Positions 27,651 to 36,421 of a stretch of DNA of 64,000 nt are shown here, piece after piece. Source of the DNA: Streptomyces sp. NRRL S-455 (GTDB lineage Bacteria; Actinomycetota; Actinomycetes; Streptomycetales; Streptomycetaceae); contig NZ_JOCT01000003.1 of NCBI RefSeq assembly GCF_000717875.1, forward strand, positions 248,001 to 312,000. Reading direction: 5' to 3'. Under the pieces are notes generated by a model. That model was not told the origin of the DNA and did no database searches. It was given only the letters and a program-made list of their open reading frames with translations. Each line of letters opens with the position of its first letter. Within the stretch, counting starts at the first letter, position 1. Both the position numbers and the translations under genes were made by a program.

Positions 27651-30600
27651 TCAGCCGGGCGAACCGGGCATGAGCGATTCGGCCGGGAACATGCCCAGGC
27701 GGTGTGCCACCGCCGCGGCCTCGCCCCGCCCGGAGACGCCCAGCTTGGCCAGGATGTTGGAGACGTGGACGCTCGCGGTCTTCGGTGAGATGAACAGTTT
27801 CTCGGCTATCCGGCGATTGGTGTGGCCGGCGGCGACCAGACGCAGCACGTCCCGTTCGCGGCTGGTGAGGCCGAGTGCCGCGGCGGGGTCCGCGGGGGCC
27901 GGCCGGAGGGCGGGCGTCAGCGGGAGGCGGGCGCGCTGGGCGAGGGCTTCGGCGGCGTCGGCGAGCGGCCGGGCGCCGAGGTGGCGGGCGACGGCGCGGG
28001 TGAGGCGGAGCAGTTCGGTGGCGCGGTCGCGCTCGTCGTCCTCGCCATCCCCCGTCAGCAGGGACTCGGCCAGCCGGTACCGGACGCGGGCGAGGTCGTA
28101 GGGCCGCTCCAGGGCTTCGAAGGCGCTGACCACCTCCGACCAGGTGTCCGGGGTGCCGCGGCCCTCCGCGCGGTGGAGTTCGGCGCGCACCCACTGCTCG
28201 TGGGCGAGCCAGACGGGGGCGTTGGTGGTGAGCTGCTTGACGGCCCCGAGGATGCCGGCCAGCACCTCCTCGCGGCCTTCCCGTGCGGCGGGCAGCGTCC
28301 GGGCGTCGGCCTCGGCCGTGGCCGCTTCGAGCAGCAGCGGCCAGGCGTAGCGCTGGGTGCCGGGCGGGAAGCCGGACTCCAGGGTGCGGGCCAGTTCGGC
28401 GCGGGCGTCGTGGAGACGGCCCTCCGCGACGGCGACCTTGAGGGTGAGGCAGGCGATCGGGAGGTCGTGCTGCGGCATGGGGTCATGGGGGCCGTAGGAG
28501 GCGCGGCTCTCGGCGAGATGACGCCCCGCCTCGGACACCTCGCCCCGGGCGAGGGCGAGGAAGGCCAGGCTGTTGGCTCCCGACCCGTACGGTGCCGCCG
28601 TCTGCCCCCGCCGCTGGGCGCTGACCGCCGCCTCGGCGGCCTCGTCCCAGCGGCCCAGGGAGATGAGCGATTCGGCGAGGTTGCTCCAGATCCAGGCCTC
28701 GGCCACCCGCAGCCCCATCCTCCCCGCGAGCCGCAGGCCCTCCTGGAGGATGCCGACGGATTCCTCGGAGCGGCCGACACCTTCGAGGACGGAGGGCAGG
28801 TTCACATGGCTGCGGCCCACGACCGGTGCGAGACCGCGCGCCACCACCTCGTCCCTGACCTCGTACATGTGGGTCAGCCCCGCCTCGATCTGCCCGGCGT
28901 CGACCATGAGTCCGCCGAGCGTGAGCCGGGCGTTGGACTCGATGTCGTCGGCGCCCACCATGCGCGCGTACTCGACGGCCCGCTCGGCGGCGGTCAGTGC
29001 CTCGGGGCCGGGTTCGTGCAGAGACGACCAGTGGGCGGCGGTGGCGAGCACCTCGGCGTGCACCTCGGACGGCGGCAGGCCGCGCACCAGCTCCTGCGCT
29101 GTGGCGATCTCCTTCCAGCCGTCGCCACGGGCGAGGCTCTGCACCAGCCGGGAGCGCTGGACCCAGAACCAGGCGGCGCGCTGGGGATCGTCCTCCTCGT
29201 CCAGCAGGCGCAGCGCGCGCTTGGCGATCGTCAGGGCGCGTTCGCGCTCCCCGCAGAGCCGTCCCACGACGGTCGCCTCGGCCAGCAGGTCGAGGTACCT
29301 CAGCGCCGTGGTGGCCGGGTCGCAGCCGCAGGGCGGGTAGGCCTCGGCGTAGTCGGCGGGGCGCAGTGTGTCGCGCACGACGTCAGGGGCGTAGTCCCAC
29401 AGTTCCATCGCCCGCTCCAGCAGCCGCAGTTGCTCGGCGTAGGCGTGCCGGCGGCGCGCCTCGACGGAGGCGTCGAGGACGGCGGGCAGGGCCTTGGCCG
29501 GGTCGTGGGCGTGGTACCAGTAGCTGGCCAGGCGGGTGGCGCGCTGGTCCGCGGGGACGAGGGCCGGGTCGCTCTCCAGGGCTTCGGCGTAGCGGCGGTT
29601 GAGACGGGAGCGTTCGCCGGGGAGCAGGTCGTCGCTGACGGCCTCGCGGACCAGGGAGTGGCGGAAGCGGTAGCCGTCGCCGCCGGGTGCGGGCGTGAGG
29701 ATGCCGGCGTTCACGGCGGCCCGCAGCGCCTCGATGAGGTCGTCCTCGGCGAGCCGGGCGACGGCGGCCAGCAGCCGGTACTCGACGGTGGAGCCGCCCT
29801 CGGCGACGATCCGGGCGACCTGCTGGGCGGCCTCCGGAAGCCCTTCCACGCGGACCAGCAGCAGATCGCGCAGGGAGTCGGTCAGGCCGGTGCGGCAGCC
29901 CTCGTGGGCGGCGACGGCGAGTTCCTCGACGAAGAAGGCGTTGCCGTCGGAGCGTTCGAAGATGGCGTCGACCTGGTCCGGGTCGGGTTCCTGGGCGAGG
30001 ATGCCGGCGATCTGGAGGCACACCTCGTCGCGGGTGAAGCGGGCGAGTTCGAGGCGGCGGACGCTACGGAGCCGGTCGAGCTCGGCGAGCAGGGGTCTCA
30101 GCGGGTGACGGCGGTGGATGTCGTCGGAGCGGTAGGTGGCGAGGACGACGAGGCGGCCCGTGCGCAGGGTGCGGAAGAGGTAGGCGAGCAGGTGCCGGGT
30201 GGAGGCGTCGGCCCAGTGCAGGTCCTCCAGGGCGAGCACGACGGTGTGCTCGGCGGCGACGCGCTCCAGCAGGCGGACGGTGAGTTCGAAGAGGCGGGCC
30301 ATGCCGTCCTCGTCGTGCCGGCCGGCCTCACGCGCGGCCGCGGTGCCGATCTCTGGGAGCAGGCGGGCCAGTTCCTCCTCCTGCCCGGCCGCCGCGGCGG
30401 CGAGTTGCTCCGGCAGTTCGCGGCGCAGGGCGCGCAGCGCGGTGGAGAACGGCGCGAACGGCAGTCCGTCGGCGCCGATCTCGACGCAGCCGCCGAGCGC
30501 GACGACTGCACCCCGACGGCGCGCGGTGCCGGCGAACTCCTCGAGGAGGCGGGTCTTGCCGACTCCGGCCTCACCGCCGATGAGCAGCGCCTGGGGGTCA

Positions 30601-30701
30601 CCGGCGGCGGCACCGGCGAGCACCTCGTCCAGCGTGCCCAACTCGGCGGCCCGGCCGATGAACACGGGGCTTACGGACCTTGTCTCCACGGCCCCGAGCA
30701 T
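27651..30701 (-). CDS. Large ATP-binding LuxR-family (LAL) regulator
   Basis: A 1016-residue LAL-type activator. An N-terminal AAA/NB-ARC-like ATPase has Walker A GGEAGVGKT at residues 42-50 and Walker B VVLALEDLHWAD. TPR-like helical repeats fill the middle (about 400-900). The C-terminal LuxR helix-turn-helix is LTSRERDVLRLVAAGHTNRR followed by SPKTASVHVSNILAKLGVSG. These proteins act as ligand- or ATP-dependent activators of sugar use or secondary metabolism; no target is evident. ATG 30701 (MLGAVETRSVSP) is chosen by domain position; its ribosome site is poor and GTG 30689 is possible. The upstream side is the 33-bp repeat tract. Confidence 0.87.
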   Translation of the reverse strand: MLGAVETRSVSPVFIGRAAELGTLDEVLAGAAAGDPQALLIGGEAGVGKTRLLEEFAGTARRRGAVVALGGCVEIGADGLPFAPFSTALRALRRELPEQLAAAAAGQEEELARLLPEIGTAAAREAGRHDEDGMARLFELTVRLLERVAAEHTVVLALEDLHWADASTRHLLAYLFRTLRTGRLVVLATYRSDDIHRRHPLRPLLAELDRLRSVRRLELARFTRDEVCLQIAGILAQEPDPDQVDAIFERSDGNAFFVEELAVAAHEGCRTGLTDSLRDLLLVRVEGLPEAAQQVARIVAEGGSTVEYRLLAAVARLAEDDLIEALRAAVNAGILTPAPGGDGYRFRHSLVREAVSDDLLPGERSRLNRRYAEALESDPALVPADQRATRLASYWYHAHDPAKALPAVLDASVEARRRHAYAEQLRLLERAMELWDYAPDVVRDTLRPADYAEAYPPCGCDPATTALRYLDLLAEATVVGRLCGERERALTIAKRALRLLDEEDDPQRAAWFWVQRSRLVQSLARGDGWKEIATAQELVRGLPPSEVHAEVLATAAHWSSLHEPGPEALTAAERAVEYARMVGADDIESNARLTLGGLMVDAGQIEAGLTHMYEVRDEVVARGLAPVVGRSHVNLPSVLEGVGRSEESVGILQEGLRLAGRMGLRVAEAWIWSNLAESLISLGRWDEAAEAAVSAQRRGQTAAPYGSGANSLAFLALARGEVSEAGRHLAESRASYGPHDPMPQHDLPIACLTLKVAVAEGRLHDARAELARTLESGFPPGTQRYAWPLLLEAATAEADARTLPAAREGREEVLAGILGAVKQLTTNAPVWLAHEQWVRAELHRAEGRGTPDTWSEVVSAFEALERPYDLARVRYRLAESLLTGDGEDDERDRATELLRLTRAVARHLGARPLADAAEALAQRARLPLTPALRPAPADPAAALGLTSRERDVLRLVAAGHTNRRIAEKLFISPKTASVHVSNILAKLGVSGRGEAAAVAHRLGMFPAESLMPGSPG

Positions 30702-30762
30702 CGCACGCGGGCCCGGCAGCTCGGCACCGCTTTTCCCACGAGCGGCCCGCTGGACGGCGCCG

Positions 30763-31020
30763 GGGACGACAACGCCACCCGCGCCGTTCTCGGTCGGGAC
30801 GACCACGGCACCCACCCCCGTCTCCTCGGCACGACCACACCACCGGCAGCCGGCCCCGCACGGGCGGGCACGGCACCCGCGCCCACCTCAGTCGGGACGA
30901 CCACAGCACCCGTGGCTGCCTCCCGGGGCGCAGGAACGGGCACGGCACCCGCAACCGCCTCCACCCGGACAGCGACGGCCGCCGCACCCGCTCCCCCTCG
31001 GACCGTCCAGGCGTCGGCCG
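30763..31020. repeat. 33-bp degenerate tandem repeat tract
   Basis: About eight imperfect units built on GGGACGACCACGGCACCC recur with a 33-base period. Clear copies start at 30763, 30796, 30828 and 30894. Read on the minus strand the units give 11-residue repeats (GAVVVPTE-GAG type), with a one-base shift between the copies at 30796 and 30828 that changes frame. The stretch 30702-31035 contains no other gene. It is either a repetitive spacer or the frameshifted relic of a repeat-bearing N-terminus. Confidence 0.6.
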
Positions 31021-31035
31021 GTCCCGTTCCGGCGT

Positions 31036-31206
31036 TCACGCGGCCCTGGCGAAGAGGTGCCGGCGGAAGCGGCGGCTATGGCTCTCGTGCTCGGCGGAGC
31101 CTTCGGCCGCGCGGCGGACCCGGGCAGCCTCGCGGACCCGGCGTTCGCGGTCGGCGCGGCGGATGAGGTCGGCGGTGCGCATCTGCTGCATCTCGTACTC
31201 GTACAT
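31036..31206 (-). CDS. Small basic protein, 56 aa
   Basis: Reads MYEYEMQQMRTADLIRRADR at the start, with an Arg/Glu-rich helical middle and RFRRHLFARAA at the end. GAGG lies eight bases before ATG 31206. The composition (alternating R/E/A) suggests a single long helix. It is below the usual ORF-length cutoff. Function unknown. It lies upstream of the repeat tract and the LAL regulator on the same strand and downstream of the terminator at 31338-31389. Confidence 0.68.
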   Translation of the reverse strand: MYEYEMQQMRTADLIRRADRERRVREAARVRRAAEGSAEHESHSRRFRRHLFARAA

Positions 31207-31337
31207 GGCGTGTCCTCGGTGGGAGAGCGGTCACGGAGGGGTTCCTCCGCGATGCCTCCACCTTCGTCTCCCGGGCGGGGCGGAAGCATCGGGAGAGTTC
31301 CGCATCTTCGGGGGCCGGTGGGGCCTTAGACACGCGT

Positions 31338-31389
31338 GAGGGGCCTCAGGAGCTCCGTAAGGTGCTTACGGATGACCCTGAGACCCCTC
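31338..31389 (-). terminator. Long three-part stem-loop
   Basis: Nested arms GAGGGG/CCCCTC, CTCAGG/CCTGAG and CCGTAAG/CTTACGG pair around the loop GTG (31338-31389), with short internal bulges. It begins 15 bases past the stop of the membrane protein gene at 31405 and is its likely terminator. Confidence 0.75.
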
Positions 31390-31404
31390 AGGAGCTGCCG
31401 CGAC

Positions 31405-31941
31405 TCAGCTCGCCGACGGCAGTCCGAGCAGGATGCCGGTGTACTTGAGGACGGCCAGGAACAGGCCGATCACTCCGAGGGCCACACCCGCCCAGGCGAC
31501 CGACTTGACCCAGGGAGCCTGGATCCTGCCGGGCGTGCCGAACGCGGGCCGGGCGAGCGTCCCGACGCCGACCACCAGCGCGATCACCGCGAACAGGCCG
31601 CCCCACAGGGCGGTGGTCTGCCAGGCGTCACCGTAGACCGCCTGGATCTGCTTGGCCACGCTCGCGCCCTGGGCGGTCTGGAGCTGACCGACGAGGTTCT
31701 GTCGGGCGGCGGCCACGGTGCCGACCCAGCTGCCGGTGAGCGAGACGACGCCCAGCGCGGCGGAGACCACGGCGGCGGCGCCCTGGCCGACGCCGGAGGG
31801 GCTTTCCTCCCTGGTCTCGGCGGCCGGGGCCTCGGCCCGGACCTCCGTGTCGGTCACCGCGTCGGACTTGGTGGTTTCCACCGCCTTCTCGTCGGTCGTG
31901 GCCTCGGTGGCCTCGGTCTCGTCCACTGCGTTCGTTGCCAT
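31405..31941 (-). CDS. Membrane protein with acidic Glu/Thr-rich N-terminus
   Basis: 178 residues. Positions 1-50 are hydrophilic and rich in Glu, Thr and Ala (ETEATEATTDEKAVETTKSD). Three hydrophobic spans follow (GAAAVVSAALGVVSLTG region, ALWGGLFAVIALVVGVGTLA, and SVAWAGVALGVIGLFLAVLK). ATG 31941 lacks a clear Shine-Dalgarno; a TACGGT -10-like box lies 8 bases upstream, so a leaderless message is possible. No known family is recognised. It has its own strong terminator. Confidence 0.78.
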   Translation of the reverse strand: MATNAVDETEATEATTDEKAVETTKSDAVTDTEVRAEAPAAETREESPSGVGQGAAAVVSAALGVVSLTGSWVGTVAAARQNLVGQLQTAQGASVAKQIQAVYGDAWQTTALWGGLFAVIALVVGVGTLARPAFGTPGRIQAPWVKSVAWAGVALGVIGLFLAVLKYTGILLGLPSAS

Positions 31942-31976
31942 GTCTCGCACCGTAGGGTCGCTGTCTGAGAAGTCTC

Positions 31977-32549
31977 TTAATGATCGTCGTGAGCGGCACG
32001 CGCGGATGCGTCGCGCCACTCGGGTGACAGCACCGACCAGACTTCGAGATCGTGCCGTACGCCACGGTAGTGGTGCGCCTCGCGCCGCACACCGTCGCGG
32101 GTCATTCCGAGCCGCCGTGCCACGTTCAGGCTCGGCCGGTTGCCCGCGGCGGCGACCCACTCGACGCGGTGGATGCCGCGCTGTTCGACGGCCCAGTCGA
32201 TCAGCACCCGCATCGCGCGGGTGACGAGGCCCCGGCCCGTTCCGGCGGGCTCCAGCCAGCAGCCGACCTCGCAGGTGCCGTTCGCCGCGTCGAAGTTCAG
32301 GAACAGCACGCCGCCCACGAGCTTCCCGTCCAGCCACAGGCCGTGCAGGGACCCCGTGTCGGCGGCGCGCATGTCGGCGTACAGCTGGAGCTTGGCACGC
32401 GCCGAGGTCAGGTCCGTCTCGGTCGTCCCGAACGGGATGTACCGCCCGATGAACTCCCGGCCCCGCTCCAGGTGCGCCAGGAACTCCTCGGCGTGCCAGG
32501 GCTCGAGTGGTCTCAGTTCGGCGTCGTCACCCAGGGATATCGCGTACAT
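31977..32549 (-). CDS. GNAT acetyltransferase, RimJ/RimL type
   Basis: 190 residues: ELRPLEPWHAEEFLAHLER N-terminus, acetyl-CoA site region GCWLEPAGTGRGLVTRAMR, then IHRVEWVAAAGNRPSLNVAR and LGMTRDGVRREAHHYRGV, the standard RimJ/RimL order. Members acetylate N-termini of ribosomal or other proteins, or small amines; the target is unknown. ATG 32549 lies 23 bases inside the end of the upstream MMPL gene, so the two are probably cotranscribed. Confidence 0.86.
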   Translation of the reverse strand: MYAISLGDDAELRPLEPWHAEEFLAHLERGREFIGRYIPFGTTETDLTSARAKLQLYADMRAADTGSLHGLWLDGKLVGGVLFLNFDAANGTCEVGCWLEPAGTGRGLVTRAMRVLIDWAVEQRGIHRVEWVAAAGNRPSLNVARRLGMTRDGVRREAHHYRGVRHDLEVWSVLSPEWRDASARAAHDDH

Positions 32550-34773
32550 CCCGCTGCCGCTCCTCCTCGGCCAGGACGCCCGCCACCTCGGCGTCCGTCG
32601 CGGCGGCCAGCCTCTCATGGGCGGCACGGCACTCGGGCGGTTCGATGCTGATCCGCGGCATGCGCCGGTCCAGCCAGCGGGGCAGCCACCAGTTGGCGCC
32701 GCCGAGCAGGTGCATCAGGGCGGGCACCAGGAGCGTGCGGAGCACGAAGGCGTCCAGGGCGACGGCCGATGCCAGCGCGATGCCGAACATGGCGATCACC
32801 CGGTCGCCGCTGAGGACGAAGGCCAGGAAGACCGAGATCATGATGACCGCCGCCGAGTTGATCACCCGGCTGGTCTCCGCCAGGCCGACCCGGACGGCTC
32901 GCCGGTTGTCGCCGGTCTCCAGCCACTCCTCGTACATCCGGCTGACCAGGAAGACCTGGTAGTCCATGGAGAGGCCGAAGAGCACCGACACCATGATCAC
33001 GGGCAGGAACGGCTCGATGGGGCCCGCGCTGCCGAGGCCGAGCAGTTCGCTGCCCCAGCCCCACTGGAACATCGCGACCACCACGCCGAAGGCGGAGGCC
33101 ACGGCGGCGACGTTCATCGCGGCGGCCTTCAGCGGGATGCCGATCGACCGGAAGGCGAGCAGGAGCAGCAGACAGCCCAGGCCGATGACGACTCCGGTGA
33201 AGACGGGCAGCTTGGAGACGATGACGTCGGCGAAGTCGTCGTAGCCGGCCGTCATGCCGCCCACCTGCACGTCGAGCGAGGTGCCCGCCTCGGCGCGCGG
33301 CAGCACCTCGTCGCGCAGCCGGTCGACGAGGTCGCTGGTCTGCTTCGACTGCGGGGAGGACTCCGGTACGACGGTGAGGTAGGCGGTGTCCCCGCCGGAG
33401 TCGAACGTCACCGGGGTCACCGAGGCGACGCCGTCGGTGGTGCGGAGGGTGCCGTCGAGGTTGTCCAGGGCGAGTTTGTCCTCGGCTCCGTCGACCTTCG
33501 TGACGAGGGTGAGCGGGCCGTTCACGCCGGGGCCGAAGCCGTCGGCGAGAAGGTCGTAGGCCTGGCGGGTGGTGGACGTCCCGGGGTCGTTGCCCTGGTC
33601 GGAGGTGCCGAGGTGCAGGGAGAGCGTGGGCAGTGCGAGGACCGCCATGACGGCCAGGGCGACGGCACCGAGCACCTTGGGGTGACGCTCCACGAACGCC
33701 GACCAGCGGGCGGCGAAGCCGGTGGGCAGTTCCGGCTCGGGCCCGTGCTCCGCCAGGCGGCGGCGCTCGCGGCGGCTGAGCGCGCGCATCCCGATGAGGG
33801 ACAGCAGCGCGGGGAGCAGGGTCACGGAGGCCGCGACGGTGAGGATCACGGTGAGGCTGGCCGCTATAGCGACGCCGTTGAGGAAGCTCAGCCGGAGGAT
33901 CAGCATGCCCAGCAGGGCTATGCAAACGGTGGCACCCGCGAAGACGACCGCCCGTCCCGTGGTCGCGACGGCGTTCGTGGCGGCCTCGGTGACGGACTGC
34001 CCGCGTTTCAGGCCGCGCCGGTGTCTCGTCACGATGAACAGCGCGTAGTCGATGCCGACACCGAGCCCGATCAGCATGCCGAGCATGGGGGCGAAGTCGG
34101 CGACGGTCATGGCGTGCCCGAGCAGCACGATCCCGGCGTAGGCGGTGCCGACGCCGACCAGGGCGGTAGCGATGGGCAGCAGCGAGGCGGCGAGCGAGCC
34201 GAAGGCGAGGAACAGCACGACGGCGGCGACGACCACACCGACGATCTCGGCGGTGTGGTCGCCGGAGGTCTGGGTGAGCTCGACGGCGCTGCCGCCCAGT
34301 TCCACCTGGAGGCCGTCGGTCTCGGCGCTCTTCGCGGCGTCGACGACGGCCCGCGCCTCGGACTCGCTGATGTCCTGGGCCTGGTCGTCGAAGGTGACCG
34401 TGGCGTACGCCGTCCGGCCGTCCGCGCTGATCCGGCCGGCGCCCGGGCCCTCGTAGGGGCTGGTCACGGAGGCCACACCGGCCAGCTTCCCGACGCGGTC
34501 CAGGGTGCGGGTCATGGTCTGCTCGACGTCGGCGGCGCGGACGCTGCCGGACGTGGTGTGCCAGACGACGGTGTCGCTGTCGCCGCCGAGTCGCGGGAAG
34601 CCCTCGTGGAGCATCTGGGTGGCGCGGCCCGACTCGGTGCCGGGGACCTGGTAGTCGTTCGAGTAGGCGGAGCCCGCTGCGGCGGCGCCTGCGGCGACCC
34701 CTGCGAAGGCGAGGAGCCACAGCAGAACGGTGACCATACGGCGTTGGACACACCAGCGTGCGAGGGCTGCCAC
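32527..34773 (-). CDS. MMPL-family RND transporter
   Basis: A 748-residue inner-membrane exporter built as two repeats. Each has one span, a large extracellular loop (about 45-180 and 395-530) and five spans. Family motifs are GMLIGLGVGIDYALFIVTRH and VLFGLSMDYQVFLVSRMYEE, with proton-relay Asp-Tyr pairs, plus NGVAIAASLTVILTV. In actinomycetes such proteins export lipids, glycolipids or siderophores, or give drug tolerance. GTG 34773 has GGGAG eight bases upstream; no start codon is usable further up. It is cotranscribed with the acetyltransferase. No adjacent regulator is seen. Confidence 0.88.
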   Translation of the reverse strand: MAALARWCVQRRMVTVLLWLLAFAGVAAGAAAAGSAYSNDYQVPGTESGRATQMLHEGFPRLGGDSDTVVWHTTSGSVRAADVEQTMTRTLDRVGKLAGVASVTSPYEGPGAGRISADGRTAYATVTFDDQAQDISESEARAVVDAAKSAETDGLQVELGGSAVELTQTSGDHTAEIVGVVVAAVVLFLAFGSLAASLLPIATALVGVGTAYAGIVLLGHAMTVADFAPMLGMLIGLGVGIDYALFIVTRHRRGLKRGQSVTEAATNAVATTGRAVVFAGATVCIALLGMLILRLSFLNGVAIAASLTVILTVAASVTLLPALLSLIGMRALSRRERRRLAEHGPEPELPTGFAARWSAFVERHPKVLGAVALAVMAVLALPTLSLHLGTSDQGNDPGTSTTRQAYDLLADGFGPGVNGPLTLVTKVDGAEDKLALDNLDGTLRTTDGVASVTPVTFDSGGDTAYLTVVPESSPQSKQTSDLVDRLRDEVLPRAEAGTSLDVQVGGMTAGYDDFADVIVSKLPVFTGVVIGLGCLLLLLAFRSIGIPLKAAAMNVAAVASAFGVVVAMFQWGWGSELLGLGSAGPIEPFLPVIMVSVLFGLSMDYQVFLVSRMYEEWLETGDNRRAVRVGLAETSRVINSAAVIMISVFLAFVLSGDRVIAMFGIALASAVALDAFVLRTLLVPALMHLLGGANWWLPRWLDRRMPRISIEPPECRAAHERLAAATDAEVAGVLAEEERQRDVRDIPG

Positions 34774-34930
34774 GAAACGTGCTCCCAGGGTTACTTTTCT
34801 GGATCTTTGGCCGGGAGCAGTCGTCCATGAACTGAACAGCCCGCAAAGAACGCATGAGCAATGCGGAATCACTCTTGCAGGGGAACGAGATCGTTTGTCG
34901 GTTTCGTGGGCTTATTCACAGTGGTCGCGG

Positions 34931-35365
34931 TCAGTCGAACTGGTCCCCCAGCGCCATCGCCATCACCCCCGCGATCAGCAGCCACAGCGCCCGCCGGGTG
35001 CGGCCCCGGGAGCCCAGCACGGCCGCGACAGCACAGACGGCGGCCCCGCCGGCGTACGCGGCCGGGACGAGCGCGGTCGCGGAGCGGGTGAGGCGGAGCA
35101 GCGCCGCGGCCAGTCCCGCCAGGGTCAGCAGGACCCCGGTCACGGCAGCCGTCCAGCGGGCTCGTCGCGCGTCCTCTTCCGTGTCGTCGTCTGAGTCAGA
35201 AAAGTCGTCGTCTGTCTCAGGAAGATCGACGTCTGACTCAGGAAGATCGACGTCTGACTCAGCAAGATCGGCGTCCGAGTCGGGAAAGTCGGCGTCCGTC
35301 TCCACGACCTCGGCGTCTGTCTCCGGTATCTCCGGGCCGGTGTCGGAATCAGCGCGTCCACTCAT
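34931..35365 (-). CDS. Membrane protein with repeat-built acidic N-terminus
   Basis: 144 residues. The first 68 are almost all Asp/Glu/Ser/Val/Pro and contain seven-residue repeats (ESDVDLP). The rest has three hydrophobic spans (WTAAVTGVLLTLAGLAAALL, VPAAYAGGAAVCAVAAVLG, ALWLLIAGVMAMALG). The acidic arm is predicted disordered and cytoplasmic or surface-exposed. Function is not recognised. ATG 35365 is the first in frame. It is divergent from the methyltransferase. Confidence 0.72.
   Translation of the reverse strand: MSGRADSDTGPEIPETDAEVVETDADFPDSDADLAESDVDLPESDVDLPETDDDFSDSDDDTEEDARRARWTAAVTGVLLTLAGLAAALLRLTRSATALVPAAYAGGAAVCAVAAVLGSRGRTRRALWLLIAGVMAMALGDQFD
35179..35325. repeat. 21-bp coding tandem repeat, seven units
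   Basis: Seven 21-base units run without gaps. The units at 35221-35241 and 35242-35262 are identical (GAAGATCGACGTCTGACT + CAG); the others differ at a few bases. The period keeps frame and gives seven-residue acidic repeats in the membrane protein above. Copy number is likely to vary between strains by slippage. Confidence 0.85.
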
Positions 35366-35555
35366 GGCCGAGACGGTAGCGCGCCGTGAACGGAAACCGG
35401 ATGCAGGGTGGTGAGACCCCCTGTTAGCGTCCGCTGGTCCGAGGAACGCCCGCGGCACCTCGCCGCCCGGCCGAAGCAGGTGCATTGTTTGACGGTCCGA
35501 CCGAGCTCCGACGCATCCCCTTTCTTCCCCAAGGACTCAAGGAGCCCGTTCACCG

Positions 35556-36359
35556 ATGCCGGACATCACTTCCCGGACCTCGAACGACCCCCTCACTGAC
35601 CGCGTGAGCCACCCCGGCTACCCGCGCAGCAACCGCTACGACGCCCGCTGGACCATCGAGAACCAGATGGGCCCGCACGCGCTGTGGCTGCTGGAGTGGC
35701 TGGCCCCGGCCCTGGGACTCGACACACTGCGTCCCGGCTCGCGCGTGCTCGACCTGGGCTGCGGACGCGCCATGACGTCGATCTTCCTCGCCAGGGAGTA
35801 CGACGCTCAGGTCACCGCCGCCGACCTGTGGATCAAGCCCGACGAGAACGCCGCGCGCATCGCGGAGGCGGGCATGGCCGACCGCGTCCTGCCCGTGCTG
35901 GCCGAGGCGCACGACCTGCCCTTCGGCGAGAGCAGCTTCGACGCGATCGTCTCCATCGACGCGTACCAGTACTTCGGCACCGATGACCTGTACCTGCCCG
36001 AGCTGACGCGGCTGCTGAAGCCCGGCGGGCGGATCGGTGTCGTCGTACCGGCGCTGCGCGAGGAGATCGACGGCGTCGAGCCACCGGAGCACCTGAAGCC
36101 GTACTGGGAGCCCGCCTTCTGGTGCTTCCACACGGCAGGCTGGTGGCGGCGTCACTGGATGCGCAGCGGCGCCGTGGAGGTCGAGACGGCCGACTGGCTC
36201 GACGACGGCTGGCGGGACTGGCTGCGCTGGTGCGAGGTCGTCGCCGAGGAGCACACGGACGAGTTCCACATCCGGATGGCCGGACAGTGCGCCGAGATGC
36301 TGCGCCTGGACCGGGGCGAGACGCTGGGCTTCGTCCGGGTCGTGGGACGCCGACCGTAG
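35556..36359 (+). CDS. SAM-dependent methyltransferase
   Basis: 267 residues with a class I methyltransferase fold: SAM motif I VLDLGCGRAMTSIFLA, acidic loop VTAADLW, motif IV FDAIVSIDAYQYFG and LLKPGGRIGVVVPAL. The C-terminus (TADWLDDGWRDWLRWCE) is family-specific. The residues surrounding motif IV resemble small-molecule methyltransferases of the UbiE-like group. The substrate cannot be inferred. ATG 35556 has AAGGAG about 12 bases upstream. A 16-bp terminator separates it from convergent gatB. Confidence 0.85.
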   Translation: MPDITSRTSNDPLTDRVSHPGYPRSNRYDARWTIENQMGPHALWLLEWLAPALGLDTLRPGSRVLDLGCGRAMTSIFLAREYDAQVTAADLWIKPDENAARIAEAGMADRVLPVLAEAHDLPFGESSFDAIVSIDAYQYFGTDDLYLPELTRLLKPGGRIGVVVPALREEIDGVEPPEHLKPYWEPAFWCFHTAGWWRRHWMRSGAVEVETADWLDDGWRDWLRWCEVVAEEHTDEFHIRMAGQCAEMLRLDRGETLGFVRVVGRRP

Positions 36360-36369
36360 GACGCATACG

Positions 36370-36405
36370 CAGGGGGGATGCACCGGGCTCGGTGCATCCC
36401 CCCTG
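36370..36405. terminator. Bidirectional terminator between methyltransferase and gatB
   Basis: Perfect 16-bp stem (CAGGGGGGATGCACCG at 36370-36385 with 36390-36405) and a four-base loop GGCT. It is placed 10 bases after one stop and 16 before the other. Confidence 0.85.
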
Positions 36406-36421
36406 TCGGGTTCCGCGGGGC

